DNA from: QHXQ01 sp036389375 | GTDB taxonomy: Bacteria; Acidobacteriota; Blastocatellia; Pyrinomonadales; Pyrinomonadaceae | Reading direction: 5' to 3' | DNA: 27,803 nt | Assembly: GCA_036389375.1 (NCBI GenBank) | Contig: DASVQA010000011.1 | Location: forward strand, 1 to 27,803 | Shown here: positions 1 to 8,537 of the stretch, piece by piece | How the letters are laid out: every line of letters begins with the position of its first letter | Numbering within the stretch: position 1 is the stretch's first letter | Made by a program: the position numbers and the translations under genes | The notes under the pieces: generated by a model | Database searches by the model: none | What the model was told of the DNA's origin: nothing | What the model saw: only the letters and a program-made list of their open reading frames with translations

Positions 1-1
1 C

Positions 2-595
2 GGCGCGCAGAAGCGTGGCGGCGGCACGGGCGCAGGCGGTGGCGGCGGCGCAACATCGGGCGGCGGCGGCCGGGCCGGTGGCGGTGGCGCGGGCGGCCCG
101 AGCCGCGACGCAGGTGGTGGTCGCGGTGGTGCGGGCGGTAGCGGCGGCCGGGCCGGCGGTGGCGGCGCGTCGAAAGGCGGCGGGAGCAAGGGCGGCGGTG
201 GCGGCGCGGGTGGCGGCGTAAGTCGTACGGGCGCGGCCGGAAAAAGCGGCCCGAAGGCTACGGCCGGCAAGAGCGGCGGCGGCACGGGCGGGCGCGGCAC
301 GCCGTCGAAGTCGGGCGGCAAAGGTAGCGCCAAGGGCGGCGCGGGCAGCGGTGGCACGGGCGGCGTCGCACGCGGCGCGGGCAAAGGGCGCGGCGCATCG
401 GGCGCGGCCGGCGGTCGCGGCAGCAAGAGCGGGAGCGGCGGCGGAAGTAAGAAGGGCGGCGGCGGCGCGCGTGGTAGCAGTGGCGGTGGCGAGCGCGGCG
501 GCGGCAAGGGCGCTGCACGTGGCGGCGGCAGCAAGAGCGGTGGCGGTGGTGGAGGTGCCGCCCGCAAGGGCGGCTCGAAAAGCGGCCGGCGCTGA
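2..595 (+). CDS. Glycine-rich basic low-complexity protein, C-terminal part (5' end outside the window)
   Basis: The frame starting at base 2 is open for 197 codons to TGA at 593-595, with no start codon, so the gene begins upstream of the window. It encodes mostly Gly (long GGGG runs) with scattered Ser, Lys, Arg, Ala and Thr and almost no acidic or hydrophobic residues, recurring as units like GGSKSGG and KGGGG. Third positions are almost all G or C, as in the neighbouring genes. Such composition fits a disordered nucleic-acid-binding tail (histone H1-like or RGG-like), but that is inference because the N-terminal domain is not visible. The frame stops just before a stretch in another frame that looks like the natural C-terminus (see 594-698), so a single-base indel in the GGC-rich tract, real or from sequencing, is likely. 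Confidence 0.6.
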   Translation, partial: GAQKRGGGTGAGGGGGATSGGGGRAGGGGAGGPSRDAGGGRGGAGGSGGRAGGGGASKGGGSKGGGGGAGGGVSRTGAAGKSGPKATAGKSGGGTGGRGTPSKSGGKGSAKGGAGSGGTGGVARGAGKGRGASGAAGGRGSKSGSGGGSKKGGGGARGSSGGGERGGGKGAARGGGSKSGGGGGGAARKGGSKSGRR

Positions 596-698
596 GTCCG
601 CTTTGACGCAGGTGGCGGAGACGACGGGCCGCGTCGCAGCCAAGGTCGCCAACGCCATCGGCTCGCTCACCGGCGCGATCAAGTCGCGCAAGCGTTGA
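594..698 (+). pseudogene. Probable frameshifted C-terminal tail of the glycine-rich protein
   Basis: Reading in the +1 frame from base 594 across the TGA of the glycine-rich frame gives a 34-residue basic, helix-like tail (ESALTQVAETTGRVAAKVAN, then a stretch ending IKSRKR) with stop TGA at 696-698. Its third codon positions are nearly all G or C and its composition is protein-like, unlike the other frames of this region. It has no start codon or ribosome site of its own. I infer that it belongs to the preceding glycine-rich gene and is separated by an indel or a +1 shift at the TGA codon. Confidence 0.45.
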
Positions 699-701
699 CA
701 A

Positions 702-818
702 GTCCGTTGGTCGTCGGTCGTTCCGCCGTCGTTACGAAAACGCGCGGGTTTGCACGTTGCCGCCGCAACGCGCCCCGTGCAACGAGTAACGACGGCTGAG
801 CGGCGACGACCAACGGAC
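702..818. repeat. Intergenic inverted repeat with heptameric arms (element A)
   Basis: Bases 702-734 and 787-818 are imperfect reverse complements: the outer 15 bases (GTCCGTTGGTCGTCG) match exactly, as do the inner ten (GCCGTCGTTA). The arms step in seven-base units such as GTCCGTT, GGTCGTC and GGTCGTT on the left, and GAGTAAC, GACGGCT and GAGCGGC on the right. About 52 bases separate the arms. The element begins three bases after the tail stop at 698 and ends 12 bases before the GntR start, so it fills the whole gap. It may also end the upstream transcript. Confidence 0.75.
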
Positions 819-830
819 ATTTTTCTATCC

Positions 831-1739
831 GTGCGTCTCTGGCTTTCCCGAAACAGCGAAGTGCCGCTGCGCGAGCAATTGACCACGCAGATCAGGCTCG
901 GCATCCTCAGTCACGATCTGCGACCGGGCGAGCGTCTGCCCTCGACGCGCGACGTGGCCCGGCGTTACCGCATACACGCCAACACGGTCAGCGCCGCTTA
1001 CCGCGAACTGGCGGCGCGCGGTTGGTTGGAGTTCCGGCACGGCAGCGGCGTCTACGTGCGCCCACTCGACCCTGAGCGTGCGCTCGACGCCCAACTCGCG
1101 CTCGATCAACTCATCTCCGTCTTTCTGCAACGCGCACGCGCCGCCGGCTTCGCGCTCGGCGCGATCCAGACGCGCATCAAGCACTGGCTCGCGCTGCAAC
1201 CGCCCGACCACTTCCTCGTCCTTGAACCCGACGAACACCTGCGCGCCATCCTCGTCGCAGAGATCGCGGACGCCACCGGCTTTCCCGTGCGCGGCCTGAG
1301 TCTTGAAGCATGCGCGCAGCAGGGCTTGCCGGCCGGCGCGGCCGCCGTTGCGCTCTACGGTCAATCGGAGCGCGTGCGCGTACTCCTGCCGCCGGACACG
1401 AATTGCCTGCTCCTGCGCTCGCGCTCGATCCCCGACGCGCTCACGGGGCAGCAGCGACCCGCGCCCGACGCGCTGATCGCCGTCGTCTCGCGCTGGCCGG
1501 AATTTTTGCGCTGGGCGCGCACGGTGCTCGTCTCGGTCGGCGTCGAACCGGCGGCGCTCAACGTCCGCGACGCACGCGAGCGCGGCTGGCAGCGCGCGCT
1601 GCACACCAGCGCCTTCGTCATCACCGACGCCCTAACCGCGCGCCAACTGCCCGCCGAGACGCCCGCGCGCGTCTTCCGCATCATCGCCGACGACTCGCTC
1701 GCGGAACTGCGTGGTTTCGTCGAAAACTTTTTAACGTAA
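831..1739 (+). CDS. GntR-family transcriptional regulator with an unusual C-terminal domain
   Basis: This is a predicted DNA-binding repressor or activator of 302 residues. Residues 11-78 form a typical GntR winged helix: VPLREQL, then LRPGERLPSTRDVA, the recognition helix HANTVSAAYRELAARGW and the wing HGSGVYV. The remaining 220 residues match none of the usual GntR effector domains I recognise (FCD, UTRA, aminotransferase-like); the YtrA subfamily has only a short tail. I chose GTG at 831 because it sits just before the conserved 'SRNSEVPLREQL' start; a TTG at 750 would run through the inverted repeat. No effector or target can be named. The next gene follows after about 120 bases on the same strand, so it could be a target. 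Confidence 0.85.
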   Translation: MRLWLSRNSEVPLREQLTTQIRLGILSHDLRPGERLPSTRDVARRYRIHANTVSAAYRELAARGWLEFRHGSGVYVRPLDPERALDAQLALDQLISVFLQRARAAGFALGAIQTRIKHWLALQPPDHFLVLEPDEHLRAILVAEIADATGFPVRGLSLEACAQQGLPAGAAAVALYGQSERVRVLLPPDTNCLLLRSRSIPDALTGQQRPAPDALIAVVSRWPEFLRWARTVLVSVGVEPAALNVRDARERGWQRALHTSAFVITDALTARQLPAETPARVFRIIADDSLAELRGFVENFLT

Positions 1740-1858
1740 AAGGCGCTGCACGGTCAGGCCGCACAAACCGCGCACGGGGCGGCCCGCGTTATGGCGCTCC
1801 GCGAACTGACACACACCGCCCTAGCCGCGAGCGCCGCGCTTCGACTATATTCCACACG

Positions 1859-3256
1859 ATGGTCAGGCGCATCATCGTCGGCATCTTACGTTTGGCGCTG
1901 CGCGTCTTCTTTCGGCGTATCGAGATCGCGGGGCTGGAACGCGTGCCGCGCACGGGCGCGCTCATCTTCGTCATCAACCATCCGAACGGGTTGGTCGATC
2001 CCGTTTTCATCCTGTGCCACGCGCCGCGCCGCGTCTCCTTTCTCGCCAAAGAACCGATCATGCGGCTGCCGGTGATCGGCGCGCTCGCGCGTTCGTTGGA
2101 CGCGCTGCCCGTCTATCGCCATCAGGACACAGGCTCAGACCCGGCGCGCAACCGCGAGACGTTCGCGCGCTGTCGGGCGCTCTTAAAGCGCGGCGGCACG
2201 ATTGCGATCTGTCCCGAAGGCGTCTCGCACAACGAACCTTCGCTGCGCCCGCTCAAAAGCGGCATGGCGCGCATCGCGCTCGGCGTGCTCGGTGAAGACC
2301 CGACGCTCGACTTGAAGATCGTGCCCGCCGGTCTCTACTACACCGCGAAGTCCGCGTTTCGCAGCGCCGCGCTGCTCTACTTCGGCGCACCGCTCAAGGT
2401 CGAGCCGGTCGCGGTCGAGGCCGACGGCGAACCGGCACGCGAGGACGTGCGCGCGCTCTCAGACGCGGTCGCACAGGCGCTCCGCGAAGTGACCTTGAAC
2501 GCCGAACACGAACAGGCGCTCGCCACGATCAGGCGCGCGGAGAAAATCTTTTCCGCCGAAGCGGATCCGGCCGCCGAGGGCGCGGGCGCGGAGAGTCTGA
2601 CGCGCGAGTTCGACCTGCGCCGCCGCTTCGTCGCGGCTTACGCTTTCTTCTTCCAGCACGCGCCCGCGCGGCTGGCCGCGCTTGAAGCGCGCATCCGGCG
2701 TTACGAGGAAGAACTGCACGAAGCGGGCGTCGATCTGGCTGATTTGTCTGCGCCGCGCGTGCCGGCGCGCTTCGTCGCGCGTTATCTGGCGTTGCGCGTC
2801 GCGCCGACGCTGTTGCTCGCGCCGCTCGCCGTCCTCGGCGTCCTCATACATTATCCCGCTTACAAACTGGCGCACTGGCTCGCGCTCAAACTCGCGCAGG
2901 ATCAAGAGGACGTGCTGGCGACCTTCAAGATCACGGCGGCGCTCCTGTTCTTTCCGCTCACGTGGCTGGCGGTCGCGCTCAGTCTGCTCTGGCTGGCGGG
3001 CTGGCCCTTCGCGCTGCTGGCGCTCGTGGCCGCGCCGGTCACGGGCTTTATAGCGATCCGTTTCTTCGAGGAGCTTGATCGCTTCGTCGGCGGGGCGCGG
3101 GCGTTCCTGTTCTTCGTGATGCGCCGCCGCTTCTTTCAACGTCTGCTCGTCGAGCGGCGCAACTTACGCGACGAGATGATCGCGCTCGGCGAAGAGGCGG
3201 CGCGCGCCGGAGCTGCGCCGGTCGGTGCAACCGACCAGTCCAGCCCGACAATCTGA
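1859..3256 (+). CDS. PlsC-type membrane acyltransferase (glycerol-phosphate/lysophosphatidate class)
   Basis: The 465-residue protein should acylate a glycerolipid at the inner membrane. Motif I is NHPNGLVDP (His41, Asp47), the EPIMRLPVIG block is at 65-74, and motif III is CPEGVSHNEP (118-127). The His-to-Asp spacing is five residues rather than the four of classic PlsC; as I recall, five is usual in the Gpt2/Sct1-like branch, which also has extra C-terminal membrane helices. Here residues about 310-405 contain three to four hydrophobic segments after a charged helical region. ATG 1859 was chosen because it starts the MVRRIIVGILRL amphipathic segment, and a TATATT box lies just upstream (1846-1851). 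It is followed after 21 bases by the DUF2339 gene, suggesting an operon of membrane or envelope functions. The exact acyl acceptor is unknown. Confidence 0.85.
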   Translation: MVRRIIVGILRLALRVFFRRIEIAGLERVPRTGALIFVINHPNGLVDPVFILCHAPRRVSFLAKEPIMRLPVIGALARSLDALPVYRHQDTGSDPARNRETFARCRALLKRGGTIAICPEGVSHNEPSLRPLKSGMARIALGVLGEDPTLDLKIVPAGLYYTAKSAFRSAALLYFGAPLKVEPVAVEADGEPAREDVRALSDAVAQALREVTLNAEHEQALATIRRAEKIFSAEADPAAEGAGAESLTREFDLRRRFVAAYAFFFQHAPARLAALEARIRRYEEELHEAGVDLADLSAPRVPARFVARYLALRVAPTLLLAPLAVLGVLIHYPAYKLAHWLALKLAQDQEDVLATFKITAALLFFPLTWLAVALSLLWLAGWPFALLALVAAPVTGFIAIRFFEELDRFVGGARAFLFFVMRRRFFQRLLVERRNLRDEMIALGEEAARAGAAPVGATDQSSPTI

Positions 3257-3277
3257 CTAAGCGCGCGCAATTATTTT

Positions 3278-6247
3278 ATGAGCACAGACGACCTCCCACC
3301 CGACCGCAGCGCGAACGGCTATCTCGCCGCCAAACTCGCGCGCCTCGAACGCCTGCTCGAAGAACAGGCGCACATGCTCGCGGAACAGTCCGCGCGCCTG
3401 CGCGTCGTCGAGCAACGACTCAACGTCGAGCCGCCCGCTCAGGTGGCGCATCCCTTCGGGCAAGGGCGCACGGTCGAGCGCGGAGCAGAAGCGCGCACAG
3501 CACGTGAGCCGGTTACGTCCGCGCCGCCGTCCGTGCCGCCATCCGTCACCATCGAGTCGGACGAACCGCCCGCGCCCATTGCAAGCGTCACGACCGAACG
3601 CGAAACGACATCCCCGCCCGAAGCGCCCGCGCCGCCGGACTGGCGCACGCCGGCCGACGCCCAACAGACCGAACACGACGCCCACGCCACACACGCACAA
3701 GCAGCACACGCGGCTGCGCGCAGCCCGCGCCCACCGATGCCGCCCGCGCCCGCCCAGGCGCACAGCACGGCAAGGTCGTGGGATAAATTTGAGGCGCTCG
3801 CCTTCGGGCGTTGGGTGCCCATCGTCGGCATCGTGCTGACGATCTTCGCCGTCTCGTTCTTTCTTAAACTCGCCTTCGACAATCAGTGGATCGGCCCTTC
3901 GGGGCGCGTCCTGTTGGGCGGCGCGGCCGGCTGCGCCATCCTCGCGCTCGCGGAACGGCTGCGGCTGCGCGGCTATCAGGCTTACGCGCACGTACTGTCC
4001 GGCGGCGGCATCGTCATTCTCTATCTCTCCGTCTACGCCGCGTTCGGCTTCTATCATCTCGTCGGTCAACCCATCGCCTTTACGCTCATGGCGGTCGTCA
4101 CCGCAACAGCCGTCGTTCTGTCGGCGCGCTACGACGCTTACGCCATCGCCGTGCTAGGTCTCGTCGGCGGTTTCATGACGCCCTCGCTGCTCTCGACGAA
4201 CGTGGACAACGAGGTGGGCCTCTTCGGCTACGTGGCGCTGCTGGACGCGGGCGTGCTGGCGCTTGCCTACTTCAAACGCTGGCGCAGTCTGAACTATCTG
4301 GCGTTCGCCGCGACGTGGGTGCTGTTCGCCGGCTGGGGCATGCAGTTCTACACAGAGCCGAAGCTGTGGCTGACGCTCTTTTTCCTCACGCTCTTTTTCG
4401 TCATGTTCGCCGCGCTCGCCATCGTCCACAACGTCCTGAAAGAGCGCCCCGCGCGCTGGTTCGACATCTCGCTCGCGCTGACAAACGCAACGCTCTATTT
4501 CGCCACGAGCTATGTGCTGCTCGAAGACCGGCGCACACACGGCGGCTTTGCGCCGCAAGGCTTACACGCACTGCTCGTCGCCTGCTTCTTCGCGCTGCTC
4601 TATTTCGTCGTGCGGCACAAGCATCGCGCCGACAAACTGCTCACCTATAGCTACGTCGCGCTGGGCGTCACCTTCCTGACGATGGCGCTGGCGATCCAGA
4701 CGGATCAGCAATGGGTGACAATCGGTTGGGCGGTCGAGGCGTTGATGCTCACTTGGGTGGGCCTGCGCGCAGACGAGGATGCGCCGCGCTTGGCCGCCGT
4801 GCTCGTCTTCGCCGTCGCGCTCCTGCACTGGTTTCTGGTGGACATGCCGGACTTCGGCTACCACTTCGGCGCGCCAGCCGACGCGTTCATCCTCTTCTTA
4901 AACCGCCGGGCCGTCTCGTGCGCCGCGCTCATCGCCGTGTGCGCCGGCATCGTCTGGCTCTATCGTCGCTACGCCGTGCGCGTCAACGCCGACGACCGCG
5001 ACATCCTCATCAACCTCTTCGTCCTCATCGGCCACGCGCTCGCCGTCACGTTCCTCACGCTCGACCTGAGCGACTATTTCCGGCAGGCGCTCGCGTCCAT
5101 CGACGGCGCAAGCCAAAGTGCCCTCGAACTCGCGCACACCAAACAGTTCGCGCTCACAACGCTCTGGACGCTCTACGCCACGATGGCCGTTATGATCGCC
5201 TTATGGCGGAGGCTTAAGCCCTTGCGCCTCGCCGCGCTCGCTCTGCTCTTGTTCGCGGTGCTCAAACTGCTCGGCGCGGACGTGTTCAACTACAGCGCGC
5301 CGTGGCACGTGCCCGTCTTTAATTTGACGTTCCTCAGCTTCGCGCTCGCCGTCCTTGCGCTCGCCGCTTGCGTGCGCGCCTACACGCGCGCCGCGCACGT
5401 CGGCGGCGACGAGCGCACCGTCGCCGTCGCGCTACTTATCGGGGGCGCAAACGTGCTGGCGCTCGTCGGCTTGAGCGTCGAAGCGATGGGCTACTTCAAC
5501 CGCGCGAAGGCGCTGGCGTGGGCGCTGCCCGACGCGTGGCATGAGGCGGCGCGCGTCGAGAACAACAAGCAACTTATTCTGACGACCATCTGGACGAGCT
5601 ATGCTACGGTCGCCTGCTATCTCGGTCTCAGCCGCCGCCGCTTCGCCGTGCGCTACGGTGCGCTCATCCTGCTTATCCTCACGGGGCTGAAGATCATCTT
5701 CGTGGACGCGACCTACTACAACGCCACGTGGCACGCGCCCCTCTTCAACCAGACGTTCGCCGCCTTCGCCCTCTTCATCCTCGCGCTCTGGCTCGTCACG
5801 CGTCTCTACGCGCGCACGGATGAAAGTTTGACCGACGAGCAGGCGCAAGTGATCCCGTTCCTGACTCTGGTCGGCAACGTGTTTGCGCTCGTCGGCCTCA
5901 GCCTCGAAGTGAGCGGCTACTTTGCGGCGCAACGCCGCGCAGGGGTGACGAGCGCAGGCCAATTGCGCGACCTGCGGCTCGCACAGCAACTCGCGCTCTC
6001 CGTGCTGTGGGCGCTCTACGGCGGCGCGATGCTCGTCGCCGGTCTTGCGCGCCGCAACCGGCTGTTGCGGCTGCTGGCGCTCGCGCTCTTGGGGCTAACG
6101 ACCGCGAAGGTCTTCTTCTTCGACCTGTCCTCGCTCGACAGGGTCTATCGCATCATCTCCTTCATCGTGCTCGGCGCGATCCTGCTCGCCGTCTCCTTCC
6201 TCTACCAGCAACGCCAGCAGCGCGCGGCCAAAGCGGAAGGGAACTAG
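3278..6247 (+). CDS. DUF2339 family giant polytopic membrane protein
   Basis: This is a 989-residue predicted inner-membrane protein. Residues about 15-48 form a short coiled coil rich in Leu, Glu and Arg. Residues 50-165 are a Pro/Ala/Thr-rich linker, and the rest is a series of roughly two dozen hydrophobic segments. The segment after about residue 185 (FFLKLAFDNQWIGPSGR) is characteristic of DUF2339. The second half holds three copies of a block of about 140 residues, starting near 622 (KQFALTTLW), 764 (KQLILTTIW) and 903 (QQLALSVLW), each followed by a basic turn, a Leu-rich helix and a K..F.D motif. The function of the family is unknown; a transport or envelope role is a guess. It lies between an acyltransferase and an SRPBCC protein with gaps of about 20 bases. 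Confidence 0.9.
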   Translation: MSTDDLPPDRSANGYLAAKLARLERLLEEQAHMLAEQSARLRVVEQRLNVEPPAQVAHPFGQGRTVERGAEARTAREPVTSAPPSVPPSVTIESDEPPAPIASVTTERETTSPPEAPAPPDWRTPADAQQTEHDAHATHAQAAHAAARSPRPPMPPAPAQAHSTARSWDKFEALAFGRWVPIVGIVLTIFAVSFFLKLAFDNQWIGPSGRVLLGGAAGCAILALAERLRLRGYQAYAHVLSGGGIVILYLSVYAAFGFYHLVGQPIAFTLMAVVTATAVVLSARYDAYAIAVLGLVGGFMTPSLLSTNVDNEVGLFGYVALLDAGVLALAYFKRWRSLNYLAFAATWVLFAGWGMQFYTEPKLWLTLFFLTLFFVMFAALAIVHNVLKERPARWFDISLALTNATLYFATSYVLLEDRRTHGGFAPQGLHALLVACFFALLYFVVRHKHRADKLLTYSYVALGVTFLTMALAIQTDQQWVTIGWAVEALMLTWVGLRADEDAPRLAAVLVFAVALLHWFLVDMPDFGYHFGAPADAFILFLNRRAVSCAALIAVCAGIVWLYRRYAVRVNADDRDILINLFVLIGHALAVTFLTLDLSDYFRQALASIDGASQSALELAHTKQFALTTLWTLYATMAVMIALWRRLKPLRLAALALLLFAVLKLLGADVFNYSAPWHVPVFNLTFLSFALAVLALAACVRAYTRAAHVGGDERTVAVALLIGGANVLALVGLSVEAMGYFNRAKALAWALPDAWHEAARVENNKQLILTTIWTSYATVACYLGLSRRRFAVRYGALILLILTGLKIIFVDATYYNATWHAPLFNQTFAAFALFILALWLVTRLYARTDESLTDEQAQVIPFLTLVGNVFALVGLSLEVSGYFAAQRRAGVTSAGQLRDLRLAQQLALSVLWALYGGAMLVAGLARRNRLLRLLALALLGLTTAKVFFFDLSSLDRVYRIISFIVLGAILLAVSFLYQQRQQRAAKAEGN

Positions 6248-6264
6248 GCGCTAAGTCTCAGGCG

Positions 6265-6801
6265 ATGTCTGTCTCGGATTATGTCTTCGTCCCGCACTGG
6301 CGGGTGGCGGGCACGGTCAACGAAGTGGCGGACGTGCTCGGCGACGTTGAATCGCTCGTGCGCTGGTGGCCGGCCGTCTATCTGGACGTGCAGGTGGTCG
6401 CGCCGGGCGACGAGCAGGGCGTCGGCAAGGTGGTCAGCCTCTACACGAAGGGCTGGCTGCCGTACACGCTGCGCTGGCAGTTCCGCGTCGTCGAGTCGCG
6501 CTACCCTTACGGCTCGACCATCGAAGCGTTAGGCGATCTGGCCGGGCGCGGCATCTGGACGTTCGCGCAGGCCGGCGGCTTCGTTGACATCACCTACGAC
6601 TGGCGCATCCGCGCCCGCAAGCCGCTCTTAAACGCGCTCTCGTTCCTCTTAAAACCAATCTTCGCCTTCAATCATCGCTGGGCCATGGCGCGCGGCGCAG
6701 AGAGTCTCCAACTGGAACTCCTGCGCCGCCGCGCCCCGACCGACGCAGACCGCGCACGCATCCCGCCACCGCCGCCGCCCACCTTTAGGCGTCTGTGTTA
6801 A
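6265..6801 (+). CDS. SRPBCC (START/polyketide cyclase-like) family protein
   Basis: This 178-residue soluble protein has an SRPBCC-like pattern: VFVPHWRVAGTVNEVADVLG at the N-terminus, the WWPAVYLDVQVV strand, and a long C-terminal helix (FAFNHRWAMARGAESLQLEL). The family forms a deep hydrophobic pocket for lipids or small aromatics. It ends in a proline run and a basic tail (PPPPPPTFRRLC). ATG 6265 lies 17 bases after the DUF2339 stop, so co-transcription with that gene and the acyltransferase is likely. A lipid-handling role is inferred from the neighbours only. The gene converges on 6820-8193, with 18 bases between the stops and no obvious terminator. Confidence 0.75.
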   Translation: MSVSDYVFVPHWRVAGTVNEVADVLGDVESLVRWWPAVYLDVQVVAPGDEQGVGKVVSLYTKGWLPYTLRWQFRVVESRYPYGSTIEALGDLAGRGIWTFAQAGGFVDITYDWRIRARKPLLNALSFLLKPIFAFNHRWAMARGAESLQLELLRRRAPTDADRARIPPPPPPTFRRLC

Positions 6802-6819
6802 CACGCAAAGTCCGCCTGC

Positions 6820-8193
6820 TCAGGGTAGAGGCACGGGAGTTGGTGGACTAAGTCCGAGCAGGGTACGAAACTCCACGTCATTGGCCAAATCTTCCAGATC
6901 ATTGTCCGTTCTGTCTTTGCCCGGATAATCCGGGTCGAGCAGCATGCGCAGGCGCGTTTGCCATTCGGGGTCTATCGTCAGCGCCGCTCGGCTCGCCGCC
7001 AGCGCCTTGCCGCGCGCTTCGTTCAAAGTCGCTTCGGAGGCAGACTGATTTTTATACCAGCGATACTGCTGCCCATAAGCGGCGGCCAGATTGACGTAAA
7101 TGCCACCTCTGTTCGGATACTTACCGTCGATGTATTCCTGGCAGTATCTAATAGCGTCAGTGAAGCCCGCCGGCGGGTCGAGATAAAGCAGGCAAGTGGT
7201 CAGATAAATGTACACCCGCTCTCGATCCCGATCATCAGTTTGCGGCGTCAGCCGCTTGTAGGCATCAAGCAACTGTTCCTTCACGATATTAAGCGGTGTC
7301 TTACCCTCTTCCCACAACGCCAGCGCATATTCGACCCGGACATTGACATCATTCGGCGCTAGCTCAAGGGCTTTTCTATATCCGCGCACCGCTTCCGCGT
7401 AATTCTTCGCGTCAAATTGTGCTTTGGCCCACACGACGATGTCGCTGACGGACGTAAGTTGATCGAGCGTGGTTGAGGCGTTGACGATCTGCTTTGCGGC
7501 CTGCGCCGCATCGCCGGTAAGTTGCGAAGGGCCGCCTGAAGGTTGTTGCGGCCCTTGTTCCGTATTGAGCCGGGCACTGGCGAGCGCTTCTTTCGCGGCC
7601 GGGTCAATCGGTAAATCGGAGATTGCGCCTATGTCGGCTCTGACGAGTGCGCCCGTCAGGAACAGACGCGTGAAGAGATAGCTGCTGAGGAAACCACCGA
7701 TGAAGAAGTAAATTAATAGGGCGGCGGCGAAAGACGTATCTGCGGGGCCGCCAAGACTGTGAGCGATGTATGCGGCCAAGCGATTTACGTTATCGGGGAT
7801 TTTCTGCAACTCAATTAACGTCAGCCCGACAATGATCTTAGTGAGCCAATCAGAAATCTGTTCCAGATTGGTGTTAACCCGCACGCTATAACTTGAAGGC
7901 CGCGGACTCGTTGTTGTCGTCGTCGTGGGCGCGCCGGTGGCCGGGGCTGAAGCTGGCGGCAGCGCAACCGGCGGGTTGGCATTATCTCCCTGCAATACTC
8001 TGGGGATACCAAATAAAAAACCAGTGAACGCCCCACAACCCAGACAGGCCAGACTCCATAACAACGCGGCGAACGGATGCCCGGGCCAACCACCCCAAGC
8101 GACGAGGATGACACCCAGAGCCATGAAACCACCGAAGAACTTGTATGTACGGATGAAGTCGTTTGAGACGTTGGATTGGGGCGTGTCAGCCAT
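6820..8193 (-). CDS. Membrane protein with cytoplasmic TPR-like domain, function unknown
   Basis: This protein has 457 residues. Hydrophobic segments lie at about 18-35 and 41-63 (ending GFLFGIPR). A Pro/Thr-rich linker (73-100) is followed by an amphipathic block, NTNLEQISDWLTKIIVGLTL (107-126), and another membrane segment at 155-183. From memory, the GFLFGIPR plus N-NLEQISDWLTK signature recurs in bacterial membrane proteins of unknown role, some with sensor or effector domains attached. The C-terminal half is helical with a TPR-like unit near 260-300 (YAEAVRGYRKALELAPND) and several Tyr/Ala-rich helices. The start is supported by AAGGAG seven bases before ATG. By eye the gene and its upstream region are less GC-rich than their neighbours, hinting at transfer. 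A regulatory, scaffold or defence role cannot be told apart from sequence. Confidence 0.75.
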   Translation of the reverse strand: MADTPQSNVSNDFIRTYKFFGGFMALGVILVAWGGWPGHPFAALLWSLACLGCGAFTGFLFGIPRVLQGDNANPPVALPPASAPATGAPTTTTTTSPRPSSYSVRVNTNLEQISDWLTKIIVGLTLIELQKIPDNVNRLAAYIAHSLGGPADTSFAAALLIYFFIGGFLSSYLFTRLFLTGALVRADIGAISDLPIDPAAKEALASARLNTEQGPQQPSGGPSQLTGDAAQAAKQIVNASTTLDQLTSVSDIVVWAKAQFDAKNYAEAVRGYRKALELAPNDVNVRVEYALALWEEGKTPLNIVKEQLLDAYKRLTPQTDDRDRERVYIYLTTCLLYLDPPAGFTDAIRYCQEYIDGKYPNRGGIYVNLAAAYGQQYRWYKNQSASEATLNEARGKALAASRAALTIDPEWQTRLRMLLDPDYPGKDRTDNDLEDLANDVEFRTLLGLSPPTPVPLP

Positions 8194-8264
8194 CGCTGTG
8201 CTCCTTAGAACTCATAGTGGGCAGCGCCTTCCGGGACACGTAGTGCGGCACAATTAAGCTCAGG

Positions 8265-8289
8265 GCGAGCGATTTACACTATCGCTCGC
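8265..8289. other. Hairpin in the leader of the membrane/TPR gene
   Basis: GCGAGCGAT at 8265-8273 and ATCGCTCGC at 8281-8289 are perfect nine-base complements around a seven-base loop. They lie inside the leader predicted from the promoter at 8441-8469, about 72 bases before the start codon at 8193. No T run follows on the minus strand, so it is not a standard terminator. It could be a leader RNA structure or an operator. The rest of 8194-8537 shows no gene. Confidence 0.5.
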
Positions 8290-8440
8290 TTTACGCTCAT
8301 AGCCACTATTTCTGTGTTTGCGCTGCTCCCACTACGTTATAGTTTATTTGGTGACTGGTGCTCTTTGCGCGAAGGACTAGCACGAAAGTTGGTGAGAGTC
8401 AGAGCCGCAGCCAGATAGGGCACTGTGCAAAAGCGCGGGC

Positions 8441-8469
8441 AACATATGCCAGCCGTCGGGCACTGTCAA
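8441..8469 (-). promoter_or_regulatory. Sigma-70 promoter for the membrane/TPR gene
   Basis: On the minus strand a perfect TTGACA (8464-8469) is followed after 17 bases by TATGTT (8441-8446). Transcription would begin near 8434 and leave a leader of about 240 bases before the ATG at 8193, with the hairpin at 8265-8289 inside it. It lies between the stop of the DUF962 gene (8538) and the membrane/TPR gene, so that gene probably has its own transcript. Confidence 0.7.
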
Positions 8470-8537
8470 GCGTTTTTACTACAGGCTGAAGGCTTGCCAG
8501 CGCATCTGTGCGCAATCGGTGCTGCTATGCGGGCGAG

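Noticed and set aside
258..701. Arg/Cys-rich open frame on the minus strand
   Set aside because: It is the antisense shadow of the GGC-rich tract; its composition follows only from the repeat.
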